Of a stretch of 64,000 bases of DNA, positions 37,681 to 46,970 are shown in pieces. A program made the position numbers and the translations under genes. The notes under the pieces are model-generated. The model was not told the DNA's origin and made no database searches. It worked only from the letters and a program-made list of their open reading frames with translations. Origin of the DNA: an uncultured Phascolarctobacterium sp. (GTDB lineage Bacteria > Bacillota > Negativicutes > Acidaminococcales > Acidaminococcaceae); contig NZ_CALDXR010000043.1 in assembly GCF_937920985.1 (NCBI RefSeq), positions 59,135 through 123,134 on the forward strand, given 5' to 3'. Position 1 is the first letter of the stretch; every line of letters begins with the position of its first letter.

Positions 37681-39219
37681 ATGATCGATATTAAAGATCG
37701 CATTTGTGACGTAGTAGCTGATAAAGTGATGAGCGCTGAAGCTGCTGCAGAATTCGTAAAAGATGGTGACAATTTAGGTGTCAGCGGTTTCACCCCGTCT
37801 GGCTATCCGAAAGCTGTTCCTCTGGCTCTTGCTGAAAAGGGCAAAAAAACTCCTTTCAAAGTTAACGTTTGGACTGGCGCATCTGTTGGTCCTGAAATTG
37901 ACCAAGCAATGGTTGAAGCTGACATCATTGACCGTCGTCTGCCTTACCAGACCAACGGCACCATGCGTAAAGCTATCAACGCTGGCAAAGTAAAATACGC
38001 TGATATTCATCTGTCTCACATGGCTCAAATGGTTCGCTATGGTTACATGGCTGGCCGTCCGACCGGTCCGGATGTTGCAATCGTTGAAGTTTGCAAAATC
38101 AATGACCTCGGCAATGGCATGGTTGGCTTGATTCCGACCACTTCCATGGGCAACAGCTCTTCCTATGTAGCTGGTGCTAAAAAAGTTATCGTTGAAGTTA
38201 ACACCACCCAACCGGTAGGCCTGGAAGGCATGCATGACTCCTATATTCCTCTGGATCCTCCGAATCGTCAACCGATTCCTATCACCGCTCCGGAAGACCG
38301 CATCGGTACTACCTACATTCCTTGCGAAGTAGAAAAAATCGTTGCAGTAGTTCCTTGCGACCGTCCTGACATCGTTCGTCCGCTGGGCGAAATCGATGAC
38401 GACGCTAAACATATGGGCGCTAACCTCGTTAACTTCCTGAAAAACGAAGTTAAAGAAGGCCGTCTGCCGAAAAACCTGCTGCCGTTGCAATCTGGCGTAG
38501 GTTCCGTTGCTAACGCAGTTATCAATGGTCTGGTTAACTCCGATTTCGAAGACCTGACCGTTTACACTGAGGTTATTCAAGATGGTATGTTCGACCTGAT
38601 CGACGCTGGTAAACTCCGCGTTGCTTCCGGTACCGCTCTGACTCCGTCTCCTGAGTGCCAAAAGAAATTCTACGAGAACGTAGAACACTACAAAAAATAC
38701 TTGCTGCTCCGTCCGCAAGAAATCTCCAACAGCCCTGAAGTTGCTCGTCGTATCGGCGTAATTGCAATGAACACTGCTATTGAAGTTGATATCTATGGTA
38801 ACGTAAACTCCACTCATGTTTGCGGCACCAAGCTGATGAACGGCGTTGGTGGTTCCGGCGACTTCGCTCGTAACGGCTACCTGACCGTATTCTTCACCAA
38901 CTCCCTGGCAAAAGGCGGCAAGATTTCTTCCGTAGTTCCGTTCTGCAGCCATATCGACCATGCTACTTTGGACGTTGACGTTATCGTTTCCGAACGTGGC
39001 GTTGCTGACCTGCGTGGCCTGAGCCCGAAAGAAAAAGCTCCGATCATCATCGATCAGATTGCTAACCCGAAATATCAACCTTGGCTGTATGACTACTTCA
39101 AACGCGCTTGCGAAGCTTGCGGCAACAGCCAAACCCCGCACATCCTGGCAGAAGCATTCGATTGCTACAAACTGTTCGCTGAAACCGGTTCCATGGAAGG
39201 CATGGTTGAAGGTAAATAA
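37681..39219 (+). CDS. Succinyl-CoA:acyl (propionyl/acetyl) CoA transferase
   Basis: A 512-residue member of the acetyl-CoA hydrolase/transferase (Cat1/ScpC-like) family, starting at ATG 37681 behind a near-perfect ribosome site. It activates succinate with CoA from propionyl-CoA (or acetyl-CoA), closing the succinate-to-propionate cycle. The catalytic glutamate is expected in VYTEVIQDGMFDL. The glycine-rich CoA loop is GVGGSGDFARNGYL. Codon use is highly biased (GCT, CGT, AAA, CTG), as in very highly expressed genes. Substrate choice between acetyl and propionyl is inferred from the operon. Confidence 0.9.
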   Translation: MIDIKDRICDVVADKVMSAEAAAEFVKDGDNLGVSGFTPSGYPKAVPLALAEKGKKTPFKVNVWTGASVGPEIDQAMVEADIIDRRLPYQTNGTMRKAINAGKVKYADIHLSHMAQMVRYGYMAGRPTGPDVAIVEVCKINDLGNGMVGLIPTTSMGNSSSYVAGAKKVIVEVNTTQPVGLEGMHDSYIPLDPPNRQPIPITAPEDRIGTTYIPCEVEKIVAVVPCDRPDIVRPLGEIDDDAKHMGANLVNFLKNEVKEGRLPKNLLPLQSGVGSVANAVINGLVNSDFEDLTVYTEVIQDGMFDLIDAGKLRVASGTALTPSPECQKKFYENVEHYKKYLLLRPQEISNSPEVARRIGVIAMNTAIEVDIYGNVNSTHVCGTKLMNGVGGSGDFARNGYLTVFFTNSLAKGGKISSVVPFCSHIDHATLDVDVIVSERGVADLRGLSPKEKAPIIIDQIANPKYQPWLYDYFKRACEACGNSQTPHILAEAFDCYKLFAETGSMEGMVEGK

Positions 39220-39282
39220 TTTTAAAAAAACTTTGCGAAACCCCTTGTTAAGTTTTGCAAAATAGGTTAAACTATGTAATGT

Positions 39283-39460
39283 GCTTGCCGGTGGGTGAGA
39301 TTCCCGCCGGCAGGTATATATAGACAGAGCCTCACCCAAGGCTTTGCCTGATAAATTCAGTTGACGAAGTCTCACCCTAGACTTTGCCATATATAGCCGT
39401 CATAGACGGAACACTCTCACCATCATTTCGGAACCGTCCAATCCGAAATATGAAACACAA
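39283..39460 (+). ncRNA. Structured intercistronic element: five successive hairpins
   Basis: Between the CoA transferase and mutase genes lie five small hairpins. P1: TTGCCGGTGGG with TCCCGCCGGCA (about 39285-39311). P2: AGCCT/AGGCT with loop CACCCA. P3: AGTCT/AGACT with loop CACCCT. P4: CCGTC/GACGG. P5: TTTCGG/CCGAAA. P2 and P3 are copies of a 21-base unit (AGnCTCACCCnAGnCTTTGCC) whose one stem difference is compensated (C-G to T-A). The loops' CTCACCC can pair with GGGTGAG in P1. I recognise no known RNA family, and there is no B12 box. Confidence 0.55.
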
Positions 39461-39482
39461 ATATTTTAAGGAGGATTTGAGA

Positions 39483-41132
39483 ATGGCATTTGAAGAAATT
39501 AAAGCTGGTTTAGAAAAATATCATGCTGAAGTTGAAGCTAAACTGGTAAAAAACCCTGAACGCGCAAACCTGGTTCCTAACAGACTGTACACCCCGGTAG
39601 ATCTTGGTGAAAACTTTGACTACATGACTAAACTGGGCTTCCCCGGTGAATATCCTTACACCCGTGGTGTTCAACCGACCATGTATCGTGGCCGTTTCTG
39701 GACCATGCGTATGTATGCTGGTTTCTCCACCGCTGAAGAATCCAACAAACGTTATCGTTACCTGCTGGCTAACGGTGGTTCCGGCCTGTCCTGCGCATTC
39801 GACCTGCCGACCCAGATCGGTTATGATTCCACCGATCCGATGGCTGAAGGCGAAGTTGGTAAAGTAGGCGTAGCTATCGACTCCCTGGCTGATATGGAAA
39901 TCCTGTTCGACCAAATTTCCCTGGATAAAGTATCCACTTCTATGACCATCAACGCTCCTGCTTCCGTACTGCTGGCTATGTACATTGCAGTAGCTGAGAA
40001 ACAAGGCGTTTCCGCTGACAAACTGCGTGGTACCATTCAGAACGATATTCTGAAAGAGTATGCTGCTCGCGGCACTTACATTTTCCCGCCGAAACCGTCC
40101 ATGCGTTTGATCACCAACATTTTTGAATATTGCTCCAAGAACGTACCGCTGTGGAACACCATTTCCATCTCCGGTTACCATATCCGTGAAGCTGGTTCCA
40201 CCGCTTCTCAGGAAATCGCATTCACCATTGCTGATGGTATCGCTTATGTAGAAGCTGCTATCAAAGCTGGTCTGGACGTTGACGCATTTGCAGGCCGTCT
40301 GTCCTTCTTCTGGAATGCTCATAACAACGTACTCGAAGAAGTTGCTAAATTCCGCGCTTCCCGTCGTGTATGGTCCAAAGTTATGAAAGAGCGTTTCGGT
40401 GCTAAAAAACCGAAATCCATGATGCTGCGTGTACATACCCAAACCGCTGGCTCCATGCTGACTGCTCAACAACCGAACAACAACATCGTTCGTGTTGCTC
40501 TGCAAACTGCTGCTGCTGTAATGGGTGGTACTCAATCCCTGCACACCAACTCCAAAGACGAAGCTTTGGCACTGCCGACCACTGAGTCTGTAACCATCGC
40601 TCTGCGTACCCAACAAATCGTTGCTTACGAATCCGGCCTAGCTGACACCGTTGATCCGTTGGGCGGCTCCTACTATGTAGAAGCTCTGACCGACAAGATC
40701 GAAGCTGAAGCTTGGGAATACATTAAGAAAATTGACGAAATCGGTGGCGCTCCTGAAGCAATCGCTAAAGGCTACATCCAAAAAGAAATCCAAGACTCTG
40801 CTTACAAATGGCAGATGGAAATCGAAAAAGGCGACCGTATCATCGTTGGCGTTAACAAATTCACTCAAGAAGAAGAAGCTCCGAAAAACCTGCTGCGCGT
40901 AGACGGTTCTGTAGGCAAGCTGCAAGCTGAAAAGATTGCTGCTCTGAAAGCTCGCCGTGACAACGCTGCTGTAGAAACTGCTCTGAAAGCTCTGGAAGCT
41001 GGCTGCGCAGATGAAAATGTAAACCTGATGCCTCTGATTCTGGATGCAGTTCGTGCATACGCAACCGAAGGCGAAATCTGCGGCGTAATGAGAAAAGTAT
41101 TCGGCGAATACCAACCTCATACCACTCTCTAA
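39483..41132 (+). CDS. Methylmalonyl-CoA mutase, catalytic (large) chain without B12 domain
   Basis: A 549-residue TIM-barrel chain of methylmalonyl-CoA mutase; ATG 39483 is used (GGAGG just before it), not an upstream extension. The diagnostic motif [17 protein letters not shown] carries the active-site Tyr and Arg. Further family landmarks are [19 protein letters not shown] and [21 protein letters not shown]. It isomerises succinyl-CoA to (R)-methylmalonyl-CoA with adenosylcobalamin. The B12-binding domain, normally at the C-terminus, is a separate protein encoded 43 bp downstream. Highly biased codon use. Confidence 0.95.
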   Translation: MAFEEIKAGLEKYHAEVEAKLVKNPERANLVPNRLYTPVDLGENFDYMTKLGFPGEYPYTRGVQPTMYRGRFWTMRMYAGFSTAEESNKRYRYLLANGGSGLSCAFDLPTQIGYDSTDPMAEGEVGKVGVAIDSLADMEILFDQISLDKVSTSMTINAPASVLLAMYIAVAEKQGVSADKLRGTIQNDILKEYAARGTYIFPPKPSMRLITNIFEYCSKNVPLWNTISISGYHIREAGSTASQEIAFTIADGIAYVEAAIKAGLDVDAFAGRLSFFWNAHNNVLEEVAKFRASRRVWSKVMKERFGAKKPKSMMLRVHTQTAGSMLTAQQPNNNIVRVALQTAAAVMGGTQSLHTNSKDEALALPTTESVTIALRTQQIVAYESGLADTVDPLGGSYYVEALTDKIEAEAWEYIKKIDEIGGAPEAIAKGYIQKEIQDSAYKWQMEIEKGDRIIVGVNKFTQEEEAPKNLLRVDGSVGKLQAEKIAALKARRDNAAVETALKALEAGCADENVNLMPLILDAVRAYATEGEICGVMRKVFGEYQPHTTL

Positions 41133-41175
41133 TTTGTAATTTGTAAACACAACCAATATACGGAGGTAAACTATA

Positions 41176-41565
41176 ATGGCTAACGTTAAAGTTTTAGTTG
41201 CTAAACCGGGTCTGGATGGCCATGACCGCGGTGCTAAAGTTGTAGCTCGTGCTCTGCGCGACGCTGGTTTTGAAGTTATCTACACCGGTATCCGTCTGAC
41301 TCCGGAACAAATCGCTGAAGCTGCTCTGCAAGACGACGTAAACGTTGTTGCACTGTCCCTGCTGTCCGGCGCTCACAACACCCTTTTCCCGAAAGTAGTT
41401 GAACTGCTGAAAGAAAAAGGCCTGACCGACGTTCTGGTTATCGGCGGCGGCGTTATTCCTGACGCTGACATCCCTGGCCTGAAAGCTGCTGGCATTGCTG
41501 AAGTATTCACTCCGGGCACCCCGACCAGCAAAATTGTTGATTTCATCAACGCTAACGTAAAATAA
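41176..41565 (+). CDS. Methylmalonyl-CoA mutase, B12-binding small chain
   Basis: A 129-residue cobalamin-binding domain. The DxHxxG motif DGHDRG (residues 14-19) supplies His16 as lower ligand of cobalt; further down are the SLLSGAH loop and GGGVIPDAD. It complements the catalytic chain encoded upstream, making a two-chain mutase as in archaea and some anaerobes. Confidence 0.95.
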   Translation: MANVKVLVAKPGLDGHDRGAKVVARALRDAGFEVIYTGIRLTPEQIAEAALQDDVNVVALSLLSGAHNTLFPKVVELLKEKGLTDVLVIGGGVIPDADIPGLKAAGIAEVFTPGTPTSKIVDFINANVK

Positions 41566-41579
41566 TTTTATCCCTTAAA

Positions 41580-41604
41580 GCAAGCCGGGTTTGTCCCGGC
41601 TTGC
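41580..41604 (+). terminator. Intercistronic hairpin (weak terminator or processing site)
   Basis: GCAAGCCGGG and CCCGGCTTGC form a perfect 10-bp stem with a TTTGT loop, followed by CTTATAAAAT instead of a T-run. Partial termination or RNA stabilisation is more likely than a full stop, because the operon continues. Confidence 0.55.
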
Positions 41605-41645
41605 CTTATAAAATATTCACTATCCAAAACAAGGCGGTGTGAATT

Positions 41646-42584
41646 ATGGAAATAGTAGATAAGTTATTAAATCATTCTCGTCTTGCATTATCTAAAGCAA
41701 TCACTGCTGTTGAAAATGAATACGATGATGCTGTCAAAATTATGACAGAGATTTATCCTCATACTGGTAATGCTTATGTAATTGGTATCACCGGCCCTCC
41801 GGGTGCTGGTAAAAGTACTCTGACTGATAAATTGGCTAAGGAATACCGTAAACGCGGCAAGACCGTAGGTATCGTAGCAATTGACCCCACTAGCCCGTAT
41901 TCTGGCGGCGCTATCTTAGGCGACCGTATCAGAATGATGGATCTGACCGCAGACGAGGGCATTTTTGTACGCTCTATGGCAACTCGCGGCAGCCTTGGCG
42001 GCCTGTCTCAAAAAGCAGGTGACGCTGTTAAATTAATGGATGCTTTCGGCATGGATGTAATTATCGTTGAAACCGTAGGCGTAGGACAATCTGAGGTTGA
42101 CATTGTAAAGACCGCAGATACTACTATGGTAGTAGTAATTCCTGGCATGGGCGACGATATCCAAGCTATTAAAGCAGGTATACTTGAAATCGGTGACCTG
42201 TTCACGATTAACAAAGCTGATCGTGAAGGTACAGACAAGCTCAACATTGAGATTGAGATGATGCTCGAATTAAATCCCGAACATGTTGGCTGGCGTCCTC
42301 CGATTAACAGGACCATTGCCAGCAAGGGTGAAGGTATAGAGGCTGTTGTGGACTCTATTGAGGCTCACAAGGCATATTTGATTGAGAGTGGTAAATTAAA
42401 CGATATCCGTAAAGCTCGTATTAAAAACGAGGTTACCGCTATGCTTAATGACCATGTAAATCGCTACATCGACAAGAACGTCATTCAAACGGATGAATTT
42501 GACAACCTGGTTGTTAAAATGCAGTCCCGCGAGATTGAGCCGTACTCTGTCGTTGATGATATTGTTGGTAAGGTTTTAAAATAA
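41646..42584 (+). CDS. meaB: MeaB-type G-protein chaperone of methylmalonyl-CoA mutase
   Basis: A 312-residue GTPase of the MeaB/ArgK family. P-loop GPPGAGKST is at residues 50-58; IAIDPTSPYSGGAILGDRIRM and IVETVGVGQSEVDI follow, then the NKAD base-recognition motif. It loads and protects adenosylcobalamin on the mutase. The gene is next to its client. Codon bias is milder than that of the enzymes. Confidence 0.95.
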   Translation: MEIVDKLLNHSRLALSKAITAVENEYDDAVKIMTEIYPHTGNAYVIGITGPPGAGKSTLTDKLAKEYRKRGKTVGIVAIDPTSPYSGGAILGDRIRMMDLTADEGIFVRSMATRGSLGGLSQKAGDAVKLMDAFGMDVIIVETVGVGQSEVDIVKTADTTMVVVIPGMGDDIQAIKAGILEIGDLFTINKADREGTDKLNIEIEMMLELNPEHVGWRPPINRTIASKGEGIEAVVDSIEAHKAYLIESGKLNDIRKARIKNEVTAMLNDHVNRYIDKNVIQTDEFDNLVVKMQSREIEPYSVVDDIVGKVLK

Positions 42585-42619
42585 ACCACCAATAAAAACA
42601 ATTTTAGGAGGAATTTATT

Positions 42620-43051
42620 ATGGCATTCAAAACTATTTGTGTTGACCATGTAGGTATCGCTTGCGCTGGTACCTTGGAAGAAGCTGCAAAAATTTACACT
42701 GAGGTACTGGGCCTGAAAGCTACCGGTACTGAAGAAGTTAAAGAACAAGGTGTTGCTACCGTATTTGTTCCCTGCGGCGAGACCCTGATTGAGCTCCTTG
42801 TTGATATCACTGAAAACAACGATGGTCCTATCGGCAAATACATTGCTAAAAACGGCCCTGGCATCCAACATATGGCTCTGCGCGTTGACGACATCAAAGC
42901 AGCTATCGCTGACCTGACCGAAGCTGGCGTTCGCATGATCGACAAAGCTCCTCGTAATGGTGCTGGCCAAATGAAAATTGCTTTCGTTCATCCGAAATCC
43001 GCTGGCCTGCTGCTTGAGCTGTGCCAACCGGCTGCAACCTACAAAGACTAA
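42620..43051 (+). CDS. mce: Methylmalonyl-CoA epimerase
   Basis: A 143-residue glyoxalase/VOC-fold enzyme. The metal-binding His and Glu are seen in VDHVGIACAG, GPGIQHMALRVDDI and LLLELCQP. It interconverts the (R)- and (S)-methylmalonyl-CoA forms, linking the mutase to the decarboxylase. Confidence 0.95.
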   Translation: MAFKTICVDHVGIACAGTLEEAAKIYTEVLGLKATGTEEVKEQGVATVFVPCGETLIELLVDITENNDGPIGKYIAKNGPGIQHMALRVDDIKAAIADLTEAGVRMIDKAPRNGAGQMKIAFVHPKSAGLLLELCQPAATYKD

Positions 43052-43106
43052 TTTATTAGCTGCGTAGATTTAGGGCGATTTAAGGTCCCATAATTTAAGC
43101 TACATA

Positions 43107-43141
43107 ATGCTGGAGATATACAAGTGATATATCTTCAGCAT
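43107..43141 (+). other. Intercistronic hairpin before mmdA
   Basis: ATGCTGGAGATATA at 43107-43120 pairs with TATATCTTCAGCAT at 43128-43141 (14 bp, one mismatch), without a T-run. It may protect or process the mmdA end of the transcript. Confidence 0.5.
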
Positions 43142-43185
43142 CTGTGTATAAATTTGTTCTCCCAATAATGATGGAGGTGTAAGAT

Positions 43186-44712
43186 TTGTCTACTCAAGAA
43201 AAAATTGAGAAAATGCTCAAAAAAGCCGAAGTAATTCTGGCTGCTGGTGGCGAAAAACGTGTTGCTAAACAACATGAATCCGGCAAAATGACTGCTCGTG
43301 AAAGAATCGCTGCTCTCCTCGACGAAGGTTCCTTCGTAGAACTCGACCGTTTTGTACGTCATCGTTGCTACAACTTCGGTCAAGAAAAGAAAGAACTGCC
43401 TGGTGAAGGCGTAACCACCGGTTACGGCACCATCGATGGCCGTCTGGTTTATGTATTCGCACAGGACTTCACCGTTGAAGGTGGCTCCCTCGGCGAAATG
43501 CATGCTGCTAAAATCGTTAAAGTACAACGCCTGGCACTGAAAATGGGTGCTCCGCTGGTTGGCCTGAACGATTCCGGCGGTGCTCGTATCCAAGAAGCTA
43601 TCGACGCTCTGGCTGGCTATGGTAAAATCTTCTTCGAGAACACCATTGCTTCCGGCGTAGTTCCTCAGATTTCTGCAATTATGGGTCCTTCCGCTGGCGG
43701 CGCTGTATACAGCCCGGCACTGACCGACTTCATCTACATGGTAAAGAACACTTCCAAAATGTTCATTACCGGCCCTGCAGTAGTTAAATCCGTTACCGGT
43801 GAAGATGTAACCCAAGAACAACTGGGTGGCGCTATGACCCACAACAGCACTTCCGGTGTTGCTCACTTCGCTGCTGAAAACGACGAAGACTGCCTGCAAC
43901 AAATCCGTTACCTGCTCTCCTTCCTGCCTTCCAACAACGTTGAAGGTGCTCCGATCGTAGAGACTGGTGATGACCCGATGCGTACCGACGACAGCCTGAA
44001 CACTCTGCTGCCGGACAACTCCAACCACGCTTACGATATGTATGATGTAATCAGATCTATCGTAGATAACGGCGAATTCTATGAAAACCAAAAATACTGG
44101 GCAACCAACATCATCACTTGCTTCGCTCGTATGGATGGTCAAACCGTAGGTATCATTGCTAACCAACCGAAAGTTATGGCTGGCTGCCTGGATATCAACG
44201 CTTCCGATAAATCCGCTCGTTTCATCCGCTTCTGCGACGCTTTCGGCATTCCTCTGCTGAACCTGGTTGACGTTCCTGGCTTCCTGCCTGGCTGCAACCA
44301 AGAATACGGCGGCATTATCCGTCACGGCGCTAAGATGCTGTATGCTTACTCTGAAGCAACTGTTCCTAAAATCACTCTGGTTACCCGTAAAGCTTACGGC
44401 GGTTCCTATCTGGCAATGTGCTCTCAAGACCTGGGCGCTGACCAAGTTATCGCATGGCCGACCGCTGAAATCGCAGTTATGGGTCCTGCTGGTGCTGCTA
44501 ACATCATCTTCCGTAAAGATCCTGATGTTGAAGCTAAGACTAAAGAGTACATCGACAACTTCGCTACTCCGTACCAAGCAGCAATGCGCGGCATGGTTGA
44601 CATGGTTATCGAACCGAAAAATACTCGTCCCACCATCATCAACGCTCTGCAAATGCTGGAAAGCAAACGCGAAACCCGTCCGGCAAAACGCCACGGCAAC
44701 ATTCCTTTGTAA
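43186..44712 (+). CDS. mmdA: Methylmalonyl-CoA decarboxylase alpha subunit (carboxyltransferase)
   Basis: A 508-residue carboxyltransferase using a TTG start at 43186 behind GGAGGTG. It moves the carboxyl group of (S)-methylmalonyl-CoA to biotin on MmdC. The crotonase-like repeats are clear: RIQEAIDALAGYG, then IMGPSAGGAVYSPALTDF (N-half) and RKAYGGSYLAMCSQDLGAD, AVMGPAGAANIIF (C-half). Very strong codon bias, which also produces a long false frame on the other strand. Confidence 0.96.
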   Translation: MSTQEKIEKMLKKAEVILAAGGEKRVAKQHESGKMTARERIAALLDEGSFVELDRFVRHRCYNFGQEKKELPGEGVTTGYGTIDGRLVYVFAQDFTVEGGSLGEMHAAKIVKVQRLALKMGAPLVGLNDSGGARIQEAIDALAGYGKIFFENTIASGVVPQISAIMGPSAGGAVYSPALTDFIYMVKNTSKMFITGPAVVKSVTGEDVTQEQLGGAMTHNSTSGVAHFAAENDEDCLQQIRYLLSFLPSNNVEGAPIVETGDDPMRTDDSLNTLLPDNSNHAYDMYDVIRSIVDNGEFYENQKYWATNIITCFARMDGQTVGIIANQPKVMAGCLDINASDKSARFIRFCDAFGIPLLNLVDVPGFLPGCNQEYGGIIRHGAKMLYAYSEATVPKITLVTRKAYGGSYLAMCSQDLGADQVIAWPTAEIAVMGPAGAANIIFRKDPDVEAKTKEYIDNFATPYQAAMRGMVDMVIEPKNTRPTIINALQMLESKRETRPAKRHGNIPL

Positions 44713-44772
44713 TTCACAAGCAGTTGCTTAGTGCTTAAACAACCTATTTTAAGATAAGATGAGGTGAAATAA

Positions 44773-45123
44773 ATGGGTCCTGTTACTACTAATCCTTGGT
44801 TGATTGCTTTAATCAATATGACCATCGTATTCGGCGTACTGATCGCTCTGGGCATATTGATGAACTTACTCCAAGTTATCGATCCGACTAAAAAAAAAGT
44901 TGCTAAACCGGCAGTAGCTCCTACACCGGCAGCAGCTCCCGCTGCAGCTCCGGTTGCAGCAGCTCAAGATGATAGCGAAATTATCGCTGTTATCGCTGCA
45001 GCAGTAGCAGCTTGCGGCGTTAGCGCAGACCAAATCGCTTGCGTACGTCGTATTGATGCTAAATCTGCATGGACTGTAAGCAGTCGTGTTGAAGCTATTA
45101 GCGTTCGTAAAGAATGCTTCTAA
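44773..45123 (+). CDS. mmdD: Methylmalonyl-CoA decarboxylase delta subunit (OadG-like)
   Basis: A 116-residue small membrane subunit. One N-terminal transmembrane helix (NMTIVFGVLIALGILMNLL), an Ala-Pro linker, then a C-terminal soluble part ending RVEAISVRKECF. Delta subunits join the carboxyltransferase to the membrane beta subunit. Confidence 0.88.
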   Translation: MGPVTTNPWLIALINMTIVFGVLIALGILMNLLQVIDPTKKKVAKPAVAPTPAAAPAAAPVAAAQDDSEIIAVIAAAVAACGVSADQIACVRRIDAKSAWTVSSRVEAISVRKECF

Positions 45124-45178
45124 TGCATATAGTTTGCAATTTTAATTAAAAAACGAGATTTTAAGGAGGATTATATCC

Positions 45179-45568
45179 ATGAAAAAGTATACTATCACCG
45201 TAAATGGTACCGCATACGAAGTTGAAGTTGAAGAAGCAGGCGTTGTTGCTTCCGCTCCGAAAGCTGCTCCGAAAGCTGCTCCGGCTCCGGCTGCTGCTCC
45301 GGCTCCGAAAGCTGCTCCGGCTCCGGCTCCGAAAGCTGCTGCTCCGGTTGCTGCTGGTGCAACCACCGTTTCCGCTCCTATGCCGGGCAAAGTTCTGTCC
45401 GTTAACGTAAAAGCTGGCGACGCTGTTAAATCCGGCGACGTTCTGCTGATTCTGGAAGCTATGAAAATGCAAAACGAAATCATGGCTCCGGCTGATGGCA
45501 CTGTTTCCGACGTTCGCGTTTCCGCAGGTCAAACTGTTGCTACCGGCGACGTTATGATCGTTCTCTAA
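45179..45568 (+). CDS. mmdC: Methylmalonyl-CoA decarboxylase gamma subunit (biotin carrier)
   Basis: A 129-residue biotin carrier. A short N-terminal domain, an Ala/Pro/Lys-rich flexible linker (residues 25-60, from repeated GCTCCGAAAGCT-type codons), and a biotinyl domain with the biotin lysine Lys96 in EAMKMQNE. It shuttles CO2 between MmdA and MmdB. Confidence 0.95.
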   Translation: MKKYTITVNGTAYEVEVEEAGVVASAPKAAPKAAPAPAAAPAPKAAPAPAPKAAAPVAAGATTVSAPMPGKVLSVNVKAGDAVKSGDVLLILEAMKMQNEIMAPADGTVSDVRVSAGQTVATGDVMIVL

Positions 45569-45675
45569 TTCTTACTCGATAGTTCGCAATATCAGTAAGT
45601 CTTAAATACCCTTGATCTTTGGAGGGGGCTTTTCGCAGAGCCCCTTCCACAAATTGAAAATTGGGAGGATATTAA

Positions 45676-46806
45676 ATGGAAGCATTTCTCGTTGCTTTGT
45701 CTTCCGTATGGGCAGATTCCGGTTTCTCCGCTTTGACCAGCGGTCACGTAATCATGATCGTTGTAGGTCTGGTTCTGCTTTATATGGCTATTGGTAAAGG
45801 TTTCGAACCTTTGCTGCTGTCCCCGATCGCATTCGGTTGTATTCTTGCTAACATTCCTAAAAACGGTTTCGAAGAACCTGGTGTTATGTCCGTTATCATG
45901 TATGGTATTCACCACGAAGTATTCCCTCCGTTGATCTTCTTGGGCGTAGGCGCTATGACCGACTTTGGTCCTCTGCTGGCTAACCCGAAAACCCTGCTCC
46001 TGGGCGCTGCTGCACAGGGCGGTGTATTCGTAGCTCTGCTGGGCGCTATGCTGCTCGGCTTCACCGTACAAGAAGCTGCTGCTATCGGTATCATCGGTGG
46101 TGCTGACGGCCCGACTTCCATCTACTTGGCTGCTAAAATGGCTCCTCAGCTGTTAGGTGCAATCGCAGTTGCTGCTTACTCCTACATGTCTCTGGTTCCG
46201 CTGATTCAGCCTCCTATCATGAAACTGTTCACCACTGAAGCAGATCGTAAGATCGTTATGCAACAGCTGCGTCCGGTTTCTCACTTTGAAAAGGTTGCTT
46301 TCCCGATCATGTGCACCATCGTTATTTCTCTGCTGTTACCTTCCGTAACCGCTCTGATTGGTATGCTGATGCTGGGTAACCTGTTCAAAGAAGCTGGTTG
46401 CCTGGATCGTCTGTCCGACACCGCACAAAACGCACTGATGAACACTGTTACCATCATGCTGGCTACCGGTACTGGTCTGACCATGAGCGCTGAATCTTTC
46501 CTGAACGCTAAGACTCTGCTGATCATCGTTCTCGGCCTGGTTGCATTCGTAGCTGGTACTGCTGCCGGCGTTATCTTCGGTAAGCTGATGTGCATGATAG
46601 ACGGTGGCAAGACCAACCCGTTGATTGGTTCCGCTGGCGTTTCCGCAGTTCCTATGGCTGCTCGTGTATCTCAAAAAGTTGGTCAGAAAGCTAACCCGGC
46701 TAACTTCCTGCTGATGCACGCTATGGGTCCTAACGTAGCAGGCGTTATCGGTACTGCAGTTGCTGCAGGTACCATGCTGGCTATGATCGGTCCTGTTGGC
46801 AAATAA
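45676..46806 (+). CDS. mmdB: Methylmalonyl-CoA decarboxylase beta subunit (Na+ pump)
   Basis: A 376-residue integral membrane protein with about nine to eleven hydrophobic segments. It decarboxylates carboxybiotin and pumps Na+ outward. The conserved Na+ site motif [15 protein letters not shown] is near residue 140, and a second motif is [19 protein letters not shown] near the C-terminus. Last gene of the propionate operon. Confidence 0.95.
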   Translation: MEAFLVALSSVWADSGFSALTSGHVIMIVVGLVLLYMAIGKGFEPLLLSPIAFGCILANIPKNGFEEPGVMSVIMYGIHHEVFPPLIFLGVGAMTDFGPLLANPKTLLLGAAAQGGVFVALLGAMLLGFTVQEAAAIGIIGGADGPTSIYLAAKMAPQLLGAIAVAAYSYMSLVPLIQPPIMKLFTTEADRKIVMQQLRPVSHFEKVAFPIMCTIVISLLLPSVTALIGMLMLGNLFKEAGCLDRLSDTAQNALMNTVTIMLATGTGLTMSAESFLNAKTLLIIVLGLVAFVAGTAAGVIFGKLMCMIDGGKTNPLIGSAGVSAVPMAARVSQKVGQKANPANFLLMHAMGPNVAGVIGTAVAAGTMLAMIGPVGK

Positions 46807-46821
46807 TCATTAGCTAACTTC

Positions 46822-46856
46822 AAGAGCTCACACATTAGTGTGAGCTCTTTTTTGTA
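46822..46856 (+). terminator. Terminator of the propionate operon
   Basis: AAGAGCTCACAC and TGTGAGCTCTT (11-12 bp, perfect) with loop ATTAG, followed by TTTTTTGT. Confidence 0.95.
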
Positions 46857-46907
46857 TCTAAAATGTAAATTTTATTGTTGGCGATACTCTTAGGCTAATA
46901 TTTATAG

Positions 46908-46913
46908 TATAAT
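46908..46913 (+). promoter_or_regulatory. Candidate -10 element of the ABC transporter-fprA unit
   Basis: TATAAT at 46908-46913 lies about 60 bp before the ATG and is the only promoter-like element; the -35 is weak. Confidence 0.4.
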
Positions 46914-46970
46914 AAAAAAGAACTGTTCAAGAATTGAATAGCATTTCTTTACAAGAGGAGTCTTGAGTAT

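Noticed and set aside
37774..39390. 538-residue open frame on the minus strand opposite the CoA transferase
   Set aside because: Produced by extreme codon bias of the sense gene; no ribosome site and no recognisable protein pattern.
39283..39460. Cobalamin riboswitch before the mutase gene
   Set aside because: No B12 box or conserved core; the real cobalamin riboswitch is at 56955.
39384..39482. N-terminal extension of the mutase chain by 33 residues
   Set aside because: No ribosome site for it, sequence overlaps the hairpin region, and ATG 39483 has GGAGG at the right distance.
39510..40616. 368-residue minus-strand frame opposite the mutase
   Set aside because: Codon-bias shadow of a clear methylmalonyl-CoA mutase gene.
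43135..44694. 519-residue open frame on the minus strand opposite mmdA
   Set aside because: Same codon-bias shadow; the sense gene carries clear carboxyltransferase motifs.
45250..45350. Short repeats in mmdC as a recombination or slippage tract
   Set aside because: They encode the Ala-Pro-Lys flexible linker normal for biotin carrier subunits.
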